Positions 7,020 to 8,019 of a DNA stretch of 8,019 nt are shown here, one piece after another. The notes beneath the pieces are model-generated. The model saw only the letters and a list, made by a program, of their open reading frames with translations. It made no database searches and had not been told where the DNA came from. The DNA is from Bacteroidota bacterium (lineage in GTDB: Bacteria > Bacteroidota > Bacteroidia > Bacteroidales > UBA10428): assembly GCA_024640925.1 (NCBI GenBank), contig JAHEEB010000154.1, forward strand, positions 1 to 8,019, in the 5' to 3' direction. The position numbers and the translations under genes are program-made. The first letter of the stretch is position 1; each line of letters begins with the position of its first letter.

Positions 7020-7201
7020 AGTTTTTTTCTAAATCCACCCACAATATACTTCTTAACTCGTCATTATCAGGTATTGCAAACTCATTCCTGTTGTTTTAAA
7101 TCAACCCCAACCCCTTCTTCAAAGCGTTTGGCAAATTGGACGTACATACTGTTTTCTTTTGCAGCTTTGAAATGGCTTTTTGACCAAAGGTAATTCTCCC
7201 C
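7006..7201 (-). pseudogene. Frameshifted 3' end of an unidentified gene, possibly a toxin partner
   Basis: A protein-like frame runs from about 7201 (GENYLWSKSHFKAAKENSMY and on through VQFAKRFEEGVGVDLKQQ) to a stop at 7082-7084. A second frame takes over at once with NEFAIPDNDELRSILWVDLE and ends KNYGKI at the stop 7006-7008. Removing one base near 7088 joins the two into about 65 continuous residues of ordinary composition. The joined end overlaps the ATG of the next gene by 14 bp. I read this as the decayed C-terminus of a gene once translationally coupled to the gene at 6468-7019. If that gene is an immunity protein, this would be its toxin. I do not recognise the family. The 5' part is missing, cut off at a palindromic junction next to the nucleotidyltransferase remnant. 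Confidence 0.5.
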
Positions 7202-7203
7202 CA

Positions 7204-7218
7204 GGCTTTGCCTAGGCA
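7204..7218. repeat. GC-rich palindromic junction between two gene remnants
   Basis: TGCCTAGGCA (7209-7218) is a perfect 10-bp palindrome, overlapping GGCTTTGCC (7204-7212), an instance of the GGCRAAGCC motif on the minus strand. It lies exactly where the nucleotidyltransferase frame stops resembling its family and the next fragment begins. Confidence 0.45.
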
Positions 7219-7434
7219 GGCCTTTGAAATAAATTCTCAAATTTATCAGCTAAATCAAAATATGTGTCTGCATAATCACCATAATCCATTGGCATAAATG
7301 AAATTAGTAAATCAATATCACTTTGGTCATTGAATTTGTCAGTACACTTATCCAAATGCAAATAAAGTCTTAACATTATGCATCATACATAATGTCTTTA
7401 TTTTTCCCATATTATCTACAATAAGTCTTTGCAT
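7212..7434 (-). pseudogene. Broken minimal nucleotidyltransferase (MNT type)
   Basis: Reading from an ATG at 7434 gives MQRLIVDNMGKIKTLCMMHN and then VKTLFAFG, ending at TAA (7350-7348). A shift equal to two missing bases at GGAT restores the family sequence: KCTDKFNDQSDIDLLISFMP, then MDYGDYADTYFDLADKFENL and FQRPA, ending at TAG (7214-7212). The FGS motif and the metal-binding SDID motif at the expected spacing identify a minimal nucleotidyltransferase. This family is usually the antitoxin or AMP-transferring partner of HEPN toxins. The normal family continues after RP with a DLVT strand and further helices; here it is cut at the palindromic junction. With a frameshift in the active-site motif and a lost C-terminus it should be inactive. 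No HEPN gene is present. The good conservation of both halves suggests recent decay. Confidence 0.82.
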
Positions 7435-7448
7435 TTTATTGTTTTGTA

Positions 7449-7479
7449 CAAATTTACATTTCCTTCTGAATTAATGCAA
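7449..7479 (-). promoter_or_regulatory. Retained promoter of the nucleotidyltransferase remnant
   Basis: On the minus strand TTG (7479-7477) is followed after 20 bases by TAAATTTG (7456-7449), a full match to TAnnTTTG. Transcription would begin near 7442, leaving a leader of less than 10 nt before the ATG at 7434. It may still drive transcription across the broken gene towards the gene at 7019. Confidence 0.5.
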
Positions 7480-7670
7480 GTGGCTGTCTTTTTCAATTGG
7501 CCATAACTGCGGTAATATGAGTATTGAAGGGTTTCAAAGCGGTTCATTTTCAACCGGGGTATAAACTACATTAGTAAGACTGCCCTTGGCAATACACAAA
7601 CCCCATGTTTAAATGGTATTAAAAGTTGCTTCTTATAAATTCGTTCCTACACTATTCCCTATTGTTTGAT

Positions 7671-7746
7671 GAACCGCCGTATAAGAGGCCACGTATGTAC
7701 GCACGGTGGTGCGTGTTTCTCCGCAAGGCGAAGCCTAGCGGCAGCC
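7671..7746 (+). mobile_element. Possible remnant of a group II intron 3' end (domains V and VI)
   Basis: ACCGCCGT (7673-7680) pairs with ACGGTGGT (7703-7710) over 8 bp with one G-U pair. The flanks, GAACCGCCGTAT.. and ..GTACGCACGGTGGTG, look like the domain V sequence of bacterial group II introns, where a CCGCCGT/ACGGTGG lower helix is typical of one class. About 10 nt later a second hairpin follows: CCGCAAGGC, loop GAA, GCCTAGCGG (7721-7741), with opposed adenines in the stem, in the position of domain VI. The interior of the first hairpin is about 5 nt longer than expected and its upper helix is poor. No reverse transcriptase is seen upstream. So it is either a degenerate leftover or a look-alike. 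Confidence 0.35.
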
Positions 7747-7821
7747 TCATTGGCCACAGTATTTATCCAAAAAAATGATGATGCAATTGAAGACAAGGTT
7801 TATAACGTGTTAACAAAATAT

Positions 7822-7880
7822 TGATTAATTATTTCTGAAAAAAAGAATCGACTAGTTTCACTGATTAATTTTGTCTGAAA
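7822..7880 (+). repeat. Near-perfect direct repeat upstream of thyA
   Basis: A 19-bp unit of the form TGATTAATT..(T)TCTGAAA occurs at 7822-7840 and again at 7862-7880, matching at 17 of 19 positions with start points exactly 40 bp apart. The second copy contains the likely -7 element of thyA. It may be a paired regulator site or a local duplication. Confidence 0.6.
7866..7873 (+). promoter_or_regulatory. Candidate -7 promoter element of thyA
   Basis: TAATTTTG (7866-7873) fully matches the Bacteroidota -7 consensus TAnnTTTG. A start near 7880 would leave a leader of about 11 nt. No good -33 TTTG is found 19-20 bases upstream, so the promoter may be weak or need an activator. Confidence 0.4.
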
Positions 7881-7890
7881 TTATTTTTGA

Positions 7891-8019
7891 ATGAAACAAT
7901 ATCTGGATTTGTTAAAACATGTTGTTGATAATGGAACCGAACGTTCCGATCGCACAGGAACAGGGACATATAGTATTTTCGGGTACCAGATGCGATTTAA
8001 CCTGGAAGAAGGATTTCCT
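7891..8019 (+). CDS. thyA: Thymidylate synthase (N-terminal 43 residues)
   Basis: The enzyme methylates dUMP to dTMP using methylenetetrahydrofolate, in the cytoplasm. The 43 visible codons start at an ATG and match the N-terminus of the classical ThyA family closely and without gaps. [17 protein letters not shown] (1-17) leads into DRTGTGT (20-26), whose arginine 21 binds the phosphate of d[19 protein letters not shown] (28-43) follows. Residue numbering agrees with the Escherichia coli enzyme over this part. The frame runs off the window with no fault. No Shine-Dalgarno site is apparent; the leader is AT-rich. It marks the return to housekeeping genes after the decayed patch. Confidence 0.97.
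   Translation, partial: MKQYLDLLKHVVDNGTERSDRTGTGTYSIFGYQMRFNLEEGFP

Larger units (their letters stand above)
7435..7890. other. Non-coding, decayed stretch between the nucleotidyltransferase remnant and thyA
   Basis: No convincing gene is found on either strand. Short open pieces exist but are interrupted and resemble nothing I know. The stretch holds the retained promoter near 7450-7480, the intron-like hairpins at 7671-7746, and AT-rich DNA with a direct repeat before thyA. The part from about 7481 to 7670 holds nothing further I can name. Confidence 0.6.

Noticed and set aside
1..8019. CRISPR array, tRNA or rRNA genes
   Set aside because: No regularly spaced repeats, and no cloverleaf or ribosomal RNA-like conserved stretches, were seen on either strand.

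Overview
The window looks like a chromosomal piece of a member of the Bacteroidota, probably Bacteroidales or a relative. The evidence is AT-rich DNA, weak or absent Shine-Dalgarno sites, several promoter-like TTG-N19/20-TAnnTTTG arrangements typical of that phylum, and a Bacteroidota-style lipoprotein. The assignment is inferred from these traits, not from a database match.

Left part (1-4373): four minus-strand genes. Read in the direction of transcription they are aroA (EPSP synthase), aroC (chorismate synthase), aroK (shikimate kinase) and the N-terminal part of a multipass membrane transporter that runs off the window. The three aro enzymes are the fifth, sixth and seventh steps of the common aromatic pathway, from shikimate to chorismate. 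aroA and aroC are 23 bp apart and probably co-transcribed from a promoter just upstream of a GTG start. A strong terminator then separates aroC from aroK, and a REP-like hairpin lies just before the GTG start of aroK. The chorismate synthase is unusual: it is longer than normal and has lost several signature residues, including the first catalytic histidine.

Middle (4374-6316): two plus-strand genes for exported proteins. One is a Tat-type SGNH/GDSL hydrolase with a complete catalytic set. The other is a lipoprotein with tyrosine-rich, YD-like repeats, closed by a good terminator.

Right part (6317-7890): an accessory, decayed patch between housekeeping genes. It holds an intact AT-rich minus-strand gene resembling Imm26-type immunity proteins. 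The frameshifted 3' end of an unidentified upstream gene overlaps its start by 14 bp. Next comes a broken minimal nucleotidyltransferase (MNT type, as in MNT-HEPN toxin-antitoxin pairs) that keeps its promoter. Beyond it are hairpins resembling the 3' end (domains V/VI) of a group II intron. A GC-rich motif, GGCRAAGCC, recurs at three places in this patch, one of them at the gene-fusion breakpoint.

Right edge (7891-8019): the first 43 codons of thyA (thymidylate synthase) on the plus strand, preceded by a 19-bp near-perfect direct repeat at 40-bp spacing that includes the likely -7 element.
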